Source: Allomyces macrogynus ATCC 38327 (taxonomy: Eukaryota > Blastocladiomycota > Blastocladiomycetes > Blastocladiales > Blastocladiaceae). Taken from it: 28,748 bases of DNA. The stretch spans positions 38,352-67,099 of the forward strand of contig GG745368.1 of the NCBI GenBank assembly GCA_000151295.1, in the 5' to 3' direction. This document shows, piece by piece, positions 10,032-21,749 of the stretch (its first letter is position 1; every line of letters starts with the position of its first letter). Made by a program: the position numbers and the translations under genes. The notes below the pieces were generated by a model that was not told where the DNA came from, made no database searches, and saw only the letters and a program-made list of their open reading frames with translations.

Positions 10032-11000
10032 ATGGATTCGAGCTGCATGCCACCAACATCGTCCATTGCCGGCCCGACCGCACCAGGTCCGTCTCGTCAA
10101 ACCGTTTCCCGCCAGGCATGGATGATTCGGCTCCACGGCTCTCCTGCTTGAACCATGGTCGTCGAGATCCCCAAGTCTGACAATATATCTGTCTTGGGTG
10201 CAAGATGACCAGCTCTACAAGCACTTGCCAAAGCGCTACGACACGCTCGACGTCAAGGTCCGTTTCTAACCTTCGTGACGCTGCCCATCCGACGCACTGG
10301 GCACATCCTAACCGACAGTCTGCGCTTGGCATAGGATCCGTCGGTTGTCGACCACCGAGGACGGCGGCGGCCCTTTGCGCACACGTTTGTCAAGCACGCG
10401 ATTGAAACGTCCGAGTCGCCGCACACCAACAAGGGCGGAATTGTCAAGTCGACGACCGACCGCGTGGCCTCAGACGTGGCCTTACCGCTCGACAACTTGC
10501 CCGACGAGTTTCGCCCATCCAAGCACCGGTCGCGACCCGCCAAGGCCGATGCACGACGCAAGCGGCTGTCGGCAACCGAGCGGCGGCGGATGCAGCTGAC
10601 GGCGATCCCGTCGGGTGTAGCGCGTGCGTACGCGGCGTATGCGCCGCTGCATGCGCTCTGGCGTGCCTATATGGACGATCTGGTCGCGGGGATGGCCGAC
10701 GTAGCGTTGCGTGCGGCGGCGGTCGCGAAGGCCGACTGGCACGGGGCCAAGGTGGTGGTGACGCGCGCCAAGAACCCGACGCTGGTAGGCGTGAGCGGGA
10801 TTGTCGTGCAAGAGTCGGCGCGCATGCTCAAGGTGGTGACCGAGGCGAGCCGCGTCGTAACGGTGGCCAAGCCAGGTGCGCAGTGGACTGTGGTGCTAGG
10901 CGCGTGGAAGTACACGGTGCACGGCGACCAGGTGGCCTACCGGTCGGCCGACCGCGCGGCGCGCAAGATGAAGTCGCGCGCGACGGTCGACATGGCGTGA
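10032..11000 (+). CDS. POP4: RNase P/MRP protein subunit Pop4 (Rpp29)
   Basis: There are three exons, 10032-10086, 10205-10257 and 10335-11000, giving 257 aa. Introns are 118 and 77 nt, both with GTCCGT donors. Pop4/Rpp29 is a core protein of ribonuclease P (pre-tRNA 5' processing) and RNase MRP (pre-rRNA processing) and binds the catalytic RNA in the nucleus or nucleolus. The C-terminal Sm-like barrel is clear: 'KADWHGAKVVVTRAKNP', 'LVGVSGIVVQES', 'VTVAKPGAQWTVVL', 'YTVHGDQVAYRSADRAARK'. The N-terminal half has the family's basic helix ('KRLSATERRRMQL', 'PLHALWRAYMDDL'). The second and third exons are certain. The first exon (starting MDSSCMPPTS) was chosen because its phase alone avoids a stop. 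An ATG at 10155 was rejected because no intron keeps it in frame. Confidence 0.88.
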
Positions 11001-11396
11001 ATTCTGGGTGGTGTTTTGAGCAGCTTCCGTTGGTTTACGAAGGAAAGCGGCAGGATTTCAACAGAGCCAGGATCCAGATTCGCGATCCGGGAGACAGTGG
11101 GGGGCAGGATGGCGCGCTCAGAAGGGCGTCGAACGTGACATGCCAGGCCTGTCGCCCCGCACGCACGCCCGGCTTTTGGCTGGGCGCGCGCCGTATGCGT
11201 CGTGTTCGCTGCCAGGAAACCAAGAGGCCCGCCCAACCGACCAACCGACCGACAAACCAACCAACTCTCGGCCGCCGCCGCCGCCTCCTCGTCACTTCCG
11301 TTGTGGCCCGCTCGACACCGTCGACTTGCTGCAGCCGCTGCTCACGCCGCGCACCGTCCCCCGACACCCGTCCTCTCTACCCGCAACGCAACACCA
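11001..11396. other. Upstream region of the E2 gene with CCAA/CCGA repeats
   Basis: This runs from the POP4 stop to the E2 start. At about 11231-11268 it has an irregular tetranucleotide repeat (CCAA, CCGA, ACAA), followed by a GCC run near 11272-11286. Both probably lie in the promoter or 5' UTR. No gene was seen. Confidence 0.55.
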
Positions 11397-11461
11397 TGGC
11401 CCTCAAGCGCATCAACAAGGTATTGCCGCGCCCGCTCTTGGTCGTCGACTTGCACCGCCAG

Positions 11462-11480
11462 CCCCCCCCCCCCCCCCCCC
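11462..11480 (+). repeat. Poly-C tract, 19 C
   Basis: This is a homopolymer inside the putative first intron of the E2 gene, followed shortly by A-runs. It is a likely site of sequencing slippage. Confidence 0.85.
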
Positions 11481-11700
11481 AAGCAAAAAACCTCCTTGCG
11501 TGGCCCGCCCCTCCCCAAAAAAAAATTAACCTTTCATGCCCCTGTTCCTGAAACGCGACGCCACCGGCGCCTTTTGGGAACTCCAAGAACTCCCACAACT
11601 CCCGCGCGGCCCACCCTCCTCCTGCTCCGCCGGGCCGTCCGGCGAAGACAATACGTTTCTCGCCCAAATTTATCATGGGGCCCAAATTAACGGGTTAATT

Positions 11701-12143
11701 AGTGAGTGAGGGGTGAAGGAAAAACGAGAGGGGGGTTCAGGAAGGTACATAGCACTCCCTACGACTGTAAAGTGAAGTGATTCAGTTGAGCGTTACTCTG
11801 ATTCCACCATCCCTTGGGCCCCGTACGACCATGAGAAGTCAAGATGACTAAGAGGGATCATAAATGATGAGAGGAGCAGGGGTGGGGAGCGGAGCGGAGC
11901 AGGAGGGGCAGTGAACGAAAATAAAGAGGAAGTGAGAAGTTGTAGGAAGGCGGCTGACACGAATCCAGTAGCTTGCAGGATTAGTAAAAGAAACGAGTAG
12001 GGGAAGAACGAAGTGACCGAACAGGGGATCGATGAAAGATAGTAGAGTCAGTCGGACAAGAGGCGACGTGCAACATGAATTCGTGAGTACACGCGTTAAG
12101 GGGAAGTTGACCTGAAGGTTTGGATGTGATGAAACTAGTAGCA
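11701..12143. other. Purine-rich, low-CpG sequence abutting an assembly gap
   Basis: The plus strand is dominated by A and G (GAGG, GAAG, AGGG) and has multiple stops. It matches neither the E2 coding sequence expected here nor the composition of neighbouring genes. It could be an unusually long intron, a low-quality contig end or a misjoined fragment. Confidence 0.5.
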
Positions 12144-12243
12144 NNNNNNNNNNNNNNNNNNNNNNNNNNNNNNNNNNNNNNNNNNNNNNNNNNNNNNNNN
12201 NNNNNNNNNNNNNNNNNNNNNNNNNNNNNNNNNNNNNNNNNNN
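12144..12243. other. Assembly gap of 100 N
   Basis: It is exactly 100 N, the usual placeholder for a gap of unknown size. It lies inside the E2 gene. Confidence 0.99.
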
Positions 12244-12477
<234 letters not shown>

Positions 12478-12480
12478 TAA

Positions 12481-13214
12481 AGGCGACGAGCTGCGTTTGC
12501 ATGACAGTGAGGAGGGAGGATTGTCGGTTCCGATCAGAGTGAGAGAGTGCGGCCGGCCTCCGCGGAAATGGGGCGGTCACAACTGTTGTTGTTAGGGTAA
12601 GGGGTTCTTGTCGATGCCGTTGAACATGATGGCGCTCGCTTTTGTTGTTTGTCGACTCGTCAATTGTGGTCCTGGCCTGTTGCGCTCAGCGCGGGTCAGC
12701 GGCGCGTGCGATACAAGGTGGCCCCAGTTGATAGCCCGTGCGTTACAAAGACAGGTTCAGACGTTTTTCACTTGGCCAGAGCACAACGTGGCCGCAGCTG
12801 GGAAAGAGCAGCTGGGAAAGATGTCGCAAAGGATGTCAAGTGAAGTGGAGGGAGGAGGGAGGGCCATGTCACAGTCATGTGTGTTTGACGTGGCTTTTCC
12901 AGAGAGGGCCATCGCAAGCCAGCAAACGGCAGCAGACGACCAATCCGCCTCCTGTCCTTCGAAATACCTCGTCCTGCACGGCGACACAACCGGCCGCCCA
13001 TGGGCGATGCAATCTCGACCCTGTTACAGCGCCGAACCGACGGCAAGATTCGACCTCCAAGCTTGTGTGCTTGCCAATTATGCATGCCATACTCAACCCA
13101 TGTGTTGTTGGGCCTTGAGTGAGTATGGAGCTGATTGCAAGAAACAGCCCTTGCCAATTTGACTGAGCCGTACGCGCAACGACCCTCGTCACGACCCACA
13201 CGCTGTTTTTGCGG
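12481..13214. other. Gene-free region downstream of the E2 gene
   Basis: CpG frequency is intermediate and falls towards the right. Frames up to 180 codons exist on both strands without recognisable domains. The region grades into the CpG-poor block. Confidence 0.5.
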
Positions 13215-13485
13215 CGGTTCTTGGCTGACAAGCACACTGAGCTCAACTGGGTGTGGTCAGAGCTGCTGCTGCTCAAGCTGTCACAAGGACTTGGATGACA
13301 TGCTGCTGTGGCTCAAGAACTTGGACAGGAAAGAATTTGAGAGCGCGTATCCATGCCTGTGACAATTGATGCCAACGATGTGCTCAATCCTGACTTGAGA
13401 GCAAGCTACTTTGTGTGGCATCATCATCAGCAGCAAGATGGAGAGCCTCACCACAATTTGACCAACCACCTTGTTGTGCTCAGGT

Positions 13486-14003
13486 TCAGGTCTCCTGCAA
13501 ATGCGCACACATGCTGATGAGGGATTGACACCCACTCTGTGACCTGCTCACACACTTCATGGCAGTCTTGCTCACAGCCAAGCAGTTCATTAATGAGGCA
13601 TGTGTCCATGACAAGGTGATTCTATTTGTTCTGTTGCTCAAGTCGTCAAGTGACACATTCCTTAAGATGACAACCACCTCTGCATGGACAGCAAGGACGT
13701 ACAATCCTGTCTGATCAGCAGCTGAGCAAGAGCAGTTGTGACCAACATTTGGTATTGTGTCCATGAGCTTGCCAAGCCACTTGTCACTTGGTTACATTGC
13801 CCAGCCATTCTGATCCTTGACCACCTCTGCCTCATGCTCTGTAGCATGTTGTGGCACCAGTTTGACTCACTGCTCATGTCTGTTGGCTCAGTTGGCTTGA
13901 GACTGACACAGGTCCTGTAATCCACAGCTCCTCTACTCAACACCAAGAACCTGATGTATGAGGTGCCACTCAATCCTGGTGATTTTGCTGTGTGTGCAGG
14001 CAT
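13486..14003 (-). pseudogene. Possible relic coding sequence in the CpG-poor block
   Basis: Two overlapping complement-strand frames, 14003-13662 and 13764-13486, together look like one polypeptide interrupted by a frameshift near 13700-13760. The upper one contains 'GTSYIRFLVLSRGAVDY' and the lower one 'LAVSKTAMKCVSRSQ'. No family was recognised, and coding by chance is not excluded in sequence so poor in CGA-type codons. Confidence 0.25.
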
Positions 14004-14896
14004 GCACCTGATGCCATCAAGTCATGGAATGGCATGGGTCACACTTGTTTTTTAGTGCAAACCAAGCTAGTGGAGTAGGTGGAATGCCAGCACATGTGGA
14101 CTACCCAGATGTGGCCTCAAACTTGACTTGAGATTGATCATGCAGTTGCTCATATGTTGGCTGGACAATGGGTTCATGGTGAGTGAGTTGCATTAACTGA
14201 CTGGTTGTGTTCAAATTCTTGTATTGATGGCAATCTCTTCCATCACTATTGTCCAGCAATTGGATCTGCATGTGCATTTGTTCTGTTGCAACTGTTGTTG
14301 TCATCATGGCAAGTGAGCTGCAACAGAATGGACATTCTCTACCTGAGCAACACCCACATGGTGCACAGCCTGGCCTAATTTGCTGTTGCTGCATTGCTCA
14401 TGATTGCATGGCAATGAGGAGCCCTCATCAATGCAAGACTGTCTCCTGGGAACTGTGCAGCATCAATAATTTGATCAACTTGTATGGTACCAGGACCCTC
14501 TCCAGGTCACGCCTGGGTCTCCAATTGCAGTGGAGTCGACTATGGGGAGCTGATCTGTGAAATTGTTATTTGTGTTTGAAATGTAATAGGATCATCAAAT
14601 GGTTTTCATTGAGCTTAAACACAGCTGCAGACCCAACCCCCCAACCCCCCCCAGACAGGTCTGGACAAGTCAGTATCTGCTCCAACAGGAGGACCAGGAA
14701 TAAGGGTACTTGTAAAAAGAACAGCACATGACAGCCTGACCCAGGTTGACCCCTTGCCTGCATGACAGACTTGACACTCCCAACTGTACTCCACAACAAA
14801 GAAACAGAACCCAACAAAATCTCAGCACCATGCAAGTCCCTCCCCCACAACTCTTCCCCCTGCTGTCAACCAAACACACACAACACTGCATGTCAC

Positions 14897-15502
14897 CTAG
14901 TTGCCAGCACCAGGATGCTGTGTGTCTGCAGCAGCCATGTCCAACACAGCTTGGGATTTATGTGCTTCTGTGGCGTTTTCCCATTTGGTTTTGGCCTGGC
15001 ACACTGTGGAAATGCAGCACGAATTTTGAATTGAGTCCATATTGTTCATGGTGCTCAGGGCCACTTGAATCTCTGTTGGGATGTAGGCAACAGCATCCTA
15101 AATCACCTCAAGCAAGCATGATGCCAATGTTGCCATCATGTTCTGTGATGAGATGTACATGACATCTGTGGCTGGTTGACCAGAATAGGGTGGCGCATCA
15201 GTGGCAGCTTGCCACATCAACTCATAGAAATGTGTTGCCACCACTGCCACCATGTTCAACAGCAGCAGCATTGCTCAAGATGGTGCCTGCAGGGCTGATG
15301 ATTCTGCATTGATGTTGTCATGCAGGTGCACAAACTTGGTATGGGCTTGAACACCACTATTGTTGTGATGGAGTGCCACAGGAGTCTCTGTGGTTGGTGC
15401 CAGCCCTTGCAGAGTTGCCATTGACTGGTCTGCAAGCCCTGTTGCAACCCTGCCCACTGCTGCAGGACTAGCCATATACTTGCCCATACTGCTGGCTGCC
15501 AT
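14897..15502 (-). pseudogene. Degenerate reading frame in the CpG-poor block
   Basis: The complement-strand frame from ATG at 15502 ('MAASSMGKYMASPAAV') runs about 200 codons with only three stops: TGA at 15277-15275, TAG at 15100-15098 and TAG at 14899-14897. The TGA could derive from a CGA Arg codon by CpG deamination; the two TAGs could not. The composition (Ala, Met, Thr, His, Gln) resembles no family I know. A decayed mobile-element protein is one possibility. Confidence 0.3.
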
Positions 15503-15811
15503 GGGTGAGATGGCATGAGTGGTTCACATCACATGCAAAATTGCTGCAGCAAACAAACAGTCAGTGCTTGCATGTCATCATGAGCTGGATGACCATTTCC
15601 ATGACCACTTGGGTATCTTAGGTACTGATCTTGAGGAGTTCACCATGAGTGAGCTGCAGGGCCAATGTCATGGCCAACCCAACCATGAAAATACATGGTG
15701 TGTACAAGCATGGACCAATGAGATGCAGCACAAGCCCATGCATTGTGCTCAAAAATCTGGCACCCTTTGCAATCAACCTGTGCTTGGTCATGACTGAAAT
15801 AGCCAGTTCAG

Positions 15812-16081
15812 TCAACATCCCCAGGTCAGACTCTGCTGACAGTTAATTGACCTCCCTGTGGCCAATGACAGCACCACATTAATTTTCTGGTCAACAAAAT
15901 TGCCAAGCTGCATGCTGACAACAGCCATGTCTGTGGAGACAGCCATGTCAATGGAGACAGCCATGTCTGGAGATGGAAGATAGCCATGCACAGTGCTCCA
16001 TTTTGAGCAGATGGCTGGCAACTGGAAGCTGGTGGCGGCTGCCTTGATGTTGTTCTGATTGCCATCAGGTGACTGTGACAT
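15812..16081 (-). pseudogene. Open relic frame with DMAVS repeats
   Basis: An 89-codon complement-strand frame starts 'MSQSPDGNQNNIK' and includes a repeated DMAVS[I/T] hexapeptide. It is in the same frame as the relic that starts at 15502, but stops and a frame change separate them. No family was recognised. Confidence 0.25.
15921..15970 (+). repeat. 18-bp tandem repeat, 2.8 copies
   Basis: Copies at 15921-15938, 15939-15956 and partial 15957-15970 share ACAGCCATGT. They differ at a few positions and contain no CpG. Confidence 0.8.
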
Positions 16082-16145
16082 GTTGCAACAAGCACCTCAG
16101 CCTTGTTGGCATAAGTGTGTGACCTCCATGTGCACTTCTTCATCA

Positions 16146-16732
16146 ATTCGTAGATATGTCACTGTGTCATGAGCTCTCTTTTTTTCGCTTTATGACTCTG
16201 CTCTTTTTGTCGTTTCAGCCGCTTTTACTTGGGATTGCTGCAGCCATAACCGCATTCCTATTCCAGTCCTTCTGACCATTTTCACCTCTGTTCCTTTTTG
16301 TCCCCACAAGTATGGCTGCGTCCCACCTTCCTCTTTCGACATTTCGCATTGAGTGCTCGATACAGGCCCGTTTCCTTTGTCCCTGCCCATTTCTCTCGCG
16401 CTGTTCTTGTGTGTTCTTTGTCATATGTTTTGTGATCTTTGTTGTGATCCCGCACTGAGCGCTTGATATAATTTGTTTCGACTCAATTACGCCGTTGTCC
16501 TACTTTACAGCCGTGCGAGCCGGCAGCTGCTACGACGGCACAGTGCACCGAAGCGGCCACGGGGCAGACGCCGCGCCGCCGCCGCCACTGCCCTGCTCCT
16601 CAGCACCTCTGCGCGAGCGCCCACAACTTGCTGCAAACGCTTGCCGACGCCAGGGCGAATGGTGTGCCGCCCGGCCGCGCTGTCGATCCGCACTCAGCGA
16701 CCAGCTCCAAGTCGCGATCCAGCTGGACCAGC
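16146..16732. other. Upstream region of the LRR gene
   Basis: T/C-rich sequence (about 16170-16480) follows the abrupt end of the CpG-poor block. GC- and CpG-rich DNA begins at about 16500. The frame of the LRR gene is open upstream to 16502 but without ATG, so a spliced upstream exon or a 5' UTR is possible (candidate acceptor TTTACAG at 16504-16510). Confidence 0.45.
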
Positions 16733-19139
16733 ATGAACCTCGCAGCCAGCAGCACGGCCACGCTCGACTGCGCCGACCTGCTCCGTACCGCGCACACCGC
16801 CGAGCCCGCAACCGCCGCTGTGCGCCGCCAAAGCTACCCGCTCACGCGCTCAAGTAACAGTCCCGCGCCCGCAACGCACCAGCCGGTCCCCGCCGACCCG
16901 CCCACGTGGACGCTTTGCCTACCCATTCTCGTGCGGCTCGTGCGCCGGCCCAAGACGCAGTCCAACCACTTTGCGAACGCTCCCGCGGCCTCGGGTTCCA
17001 TCAGCGCGTCGGCCGAATCGATGCGCCGGTTCCGGTCCGCCTCGGTCGCGTCGGAACCCGTCACGACGCCCATGAAGCCCGCCGCCATGCCCGCGAGTCC
17101 GCGATCCATGGCCCTGCCGGCGCGCGCGACCGCGTCGCAGCCGCCAACCCCGACCGTGTCGGCGGCCTCGTCACTGCGCAGCGTGCGCACCGCCGACGCG
17201 ACCGCCCCGCCGAGCCCAGCCAACATTACGCGGCGCGTCACGTTCAGTTTGCGGCCCAAGGAACGGCACGCAAAAGGAGCTGCGGTGGTCCCGGGGCCCG
17301 AGGCCAAAGTGTCGCACGACTTGAGCCGCCGTGGATTGGAGCTGGTCACCGAGGACCTGTGGAGCGGTGTGGACCCGGACACAGTGGTCGCGGTCGATCT
17401 CTCGCAGAACCGTACGTGGACGTGATGCTCGATATCTAGGCCGCAGGAGATCTGGGCGCTAAATCGGCTCAAGCGTAGGTCTGACCGAACTGCCCGAGTC
17501 GATTGAGCAGTTTTCGAATCTCAAGCGACTTTCGCTGTTCGTTTCTCGATCCGCCCATTTCATTCACTGTCAATGCAATTCTGACAAAGGCGTTGCGAAA
17601 CATGATTAGCGCTCGAAACCAACTCGCGAGCCTCCCCGCCTGCCTAGAACTGCTTCAAGAATCGCTGGCCTGGCTCGACCTGACATCGAACCCAATCCAG
17701 GGTGACACGGAGCAGCTACCGTCGCTCGTCGTGCTCGCGACGCTCCGAAAACTCACGGGACTCGGGCTGAGTGAGTGCGGTCTGACCAGTCTCCCCAAGG
17801 CCGTCTTGAGCCTACACCGTCTCGTGCAGCTAGCGCTCTTCAACAATCGGCTGCAAGACGTGCCGCCTGCCATTGGCCAGCTGCGTCGGCTCGTCAAGCT
17901 CGACTTGAGCTCAAATCGGATTCAATCGCTCCCATCCGAGGTAATTCACCGTGTCACGCCATGCTCATTCGCGTCGGGTGAGCTTGGACTGACTGGCCGC
18001 GGTCCAGATTGGCTCGCTCTGCAACCTCGAGTGGCTCAACTTGAGGTCCGTGTCTTTCACGCTCTACTGCGCTCGATACGAACTCGATGGCTGATTCTGC
18101 CTGACCAATGAAAGTCAGAACGAATTGACCAGGCTCCCACCCAATATTTGCGGCCTGAAGCGGCTTCGCGAACTGGGTCTCGGCGGGAACCAACTTTCGA
18201 GTTTGCCCGACATGTCCCCACTTCAAGCGCTGGTTCGCTCTTCACCTCCGAATCCAGTCACCCGAGAACGACGAGCTGACAACCATTTCTGCTCCAGCGC
18301 ATTTTGACGCTGTATAGGTACGGCCCGCGCTCCCAACGTCCCCATCATTCTCGCTGACACGGTCGTGCAATAGCAATCAGCTCGTCGCGCTCGACCCGAG
18401 CATCCTAACGCTCGTGCATCTCGAAAAACTCGACCTTTCGCGGAACCGGCTCACGGCGCTCCCGCCGTCGCTCTTCCTCCTCCCGCACCTGGCTTACCTC
18501 AACGTGCGGGCCAACCAGCTCACCTACCTGCCGTCGCGGTTCCGGTACACGCGGTCCCCCTCTTCCCCGACCCCGCGCATCGCATCGAGTCTGCGCGCGC
18601 TCGACGTCTGCGAAAACCAACTCACAGCGATCCCGGCGGCCCTCGCGACACTCAACTGGCGGCACCTCGCGCTCTACTCAAACCCGTGGCACGTGCCACC
18701 CGTCGTCGGCGCGCCCATCGTGCAATCGGTGCCGCGCAACGTGCCGCGGTTGCGAACGCTCGCCGTGAATGGGATTTTCAGGTCACAGCCGCTCTTCCTC
18801 GTGCCCGAGTGCTTGTCGGCCGCGACGGTCGGGTTGCCGGACCGCGTTGTTGCATACTTCAAGGAGCCGCGGCGGTGTGACGCGTGCAGTGGCGCGTTTA
18901 CGACGGATGAGGATTTGTCGAAGGTCGATGGGTGGGCCAACTCGCTGCCGGCAGTGGGCGAAGAAGATGGGCCTGCGCAGGATAGAGACGGTGGTGATGA
19001 AGATGGGGCGACGCACGAGACACCGTTTGAGACAGTTGTGTTCTTGCGCGTGCTGGATAATCGCGATGTGCCGTGCCGGTTCGCGTTTTGCTCGGCCGCG
19101 TGCCGCAGCCGCTGGTCGGGCCCGCCAGCAGGAGTGTAG
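16733..19139 (+). CDS. Leucine-rich-repeat protein with C-terminal Cys cluster
   Basis: There are seven exons: 16733-17411, 17479-17536, 17610-17940, 18008-18045, 18115-18232, 18298-18317 (20 nt) and 18374-19139. Introns are 56-73 nt and all phases agree, giving 669 aa. The N-terminal 225 residues are Ser/Ala/Pro-rich and disordered. Typical 23-residue LRRs follow, for example 'LTELPESIEQF', 'LASLPACLELL', 'LTSLPKAVLSLHRLVQLAL', 'LDLSSNRIQSLPSE', 'LTRLPPNICGLKRL', 'LTALPPSLFLLPHLAYLNV'. The C-terminal region has 'RRCDACSGAF', an acidic linker and 'PCRFAFCSAACRSRW', five Cys that could bind zinc. LRR proteins of this kind are usually protein-interaction scaffolds; the partner is unknown. The start is the first ATG in frame and may be too short. 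Confidence 0.8.
18298..18317 (+). other. 20-nt microexon of the LRR gene
   Basis: It encodes RILTLY plus two bases, between introns of 65 and 56 nt. It completes an LRR (..LQAL-RILTLYS-NQLVALDP..) and restores phase. Confidence 0.75.
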
Positions 19140-19529
19140 TCAAGTCGAAAGAAAGGAATGGAAATAGCGATGATTTGGGACGTGAAACAGTCTGGCGCCG
19201 TTTGGCAAGAACTGACAAACCAAGGACCTGGTGCAGGGCAAAACCTGAGACTGGTCTAGCAATGGAAAACGGAACGCGAGCTAGCCATTTGGATTATAGA
19301 AAAAGATGGACAAGCGATAACACAACTCCGGAACAAACGAACGTGTGCTTGGACGAACGAAAGCGAGAGAAGAAAGGGGAGGGGTACTGAGAGCAAACCA
19401 CGACACCGTGCCAAGCCTGCAACCACCTTCGGTCGCCAACACGACCTCGGCGCCACGACATGGTTCGTCGTGCCTGGCCGACGCGATGCGCACGCCGACC
19501 CGACTCGACAACCGGAACTTGGCACCACC
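19140..19529. other. Convergent 3' region of the LRR gene and ATP2
   Basis: These 390 bp lie between two stops. The region is A-rich in the LRR 3' half (19300-19390), consistent with UTR sequence. No gene was seen. Confidence 0.5.
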
Positions 19530-21362
<1,833 letters not shown>

Positions 21363-21749
21363 GTTGGTACTCCTTCCGGGGTCGTGCGCAACAGCGAAAG
21401 ACAGCGGTGGGAAGACACGACAACCGACGCGGTGCGCGATACTGGCCCAAACGGAAACGACGAGCACGAGCGGCCACAGCACAACAACACGTGCCCACAC
21501 GTGCTCAATCACCAGCCGTATTCTTTGCCGAATCACTTTCATCGACGCATCACATGGCGTGATTTGCCCCTCATTTGCGACCATCGGCAAGCCTCGCCAA
21601 TCCGGCTCCGGATCCCACCGGCCACCAACCAGCAACCATCGCTCGAGCGCAAGGACTCGCAGCACATCCGCACGGCAAGATCATCACGCGCACTTGGACC
21701 GAACTTGCTGACCACAGCAATTTCGCCGGTGGTCAGTGCCGCAACCACC
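21363..21749. promoter_or_regulatory. Shared upstream region of ATP2 and DPH7
   Basis: This 387-bp divergent intergenic region must hold both promoters. The CACGTG-containing sequence ACACGTGCCCACACGTG (21489-21505) places two CACGTG-type/E-box-like sites 9 bp apart, a possible binding site for a bHLH factor. That function is inferred, not shown. Confidence 0.45.

Larger units (their letters stand above)
13215..16145. other. CpG-depleted, TpG/CpA-rich block, probable decayed methylated DNA
   Basis: The block is about 2.9 kb with roughly balanced base composition inside GC-rich DNA. Direct counting of 13741-16140 finds only six CpG in 2400 bases, whereas neighbouring coding sequence has eight or nine per 60 bases (16561-16680). 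TG, CA and CATG are conspicuously frequent. TA is not raised by eye, which argues against Neurospora-type CpA-to-TpA mutation. The pattern is what long-term deamination of 5-methyl-CpG leaves. No intact gene, terminal repeat or target duplication was found. The right edge is sharp (about 16145); the left edge fades between 13080 and 13380. Confidence 0.8.

Noticed and set aside
10155..10204. ATG at 10155 as the POP4 start
   Set aside because: The frame hits a stop after 17 codons, and the only short intron available (38 nt) leads to an out-of-frame join.
15921..15970. CRISPR-like array
   Set aside because: It is a contiguous 18-bp tandem repeat without spacers, in eukaryotic DNA.
13486..16081. 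Intact genes within the CpG-poor block
   Set aside because: All frames are below about 115 codons, overlap on both strands, change frame, and show no recognised domain.
13215..16145. Neurospora-type RIP as the cause of the CpG-poor block
   Set aside because: RIP converts CpA to TpA and would raise TpA. Here CpA and TpG are high and TpA is not, which fits CpG deamination instead.
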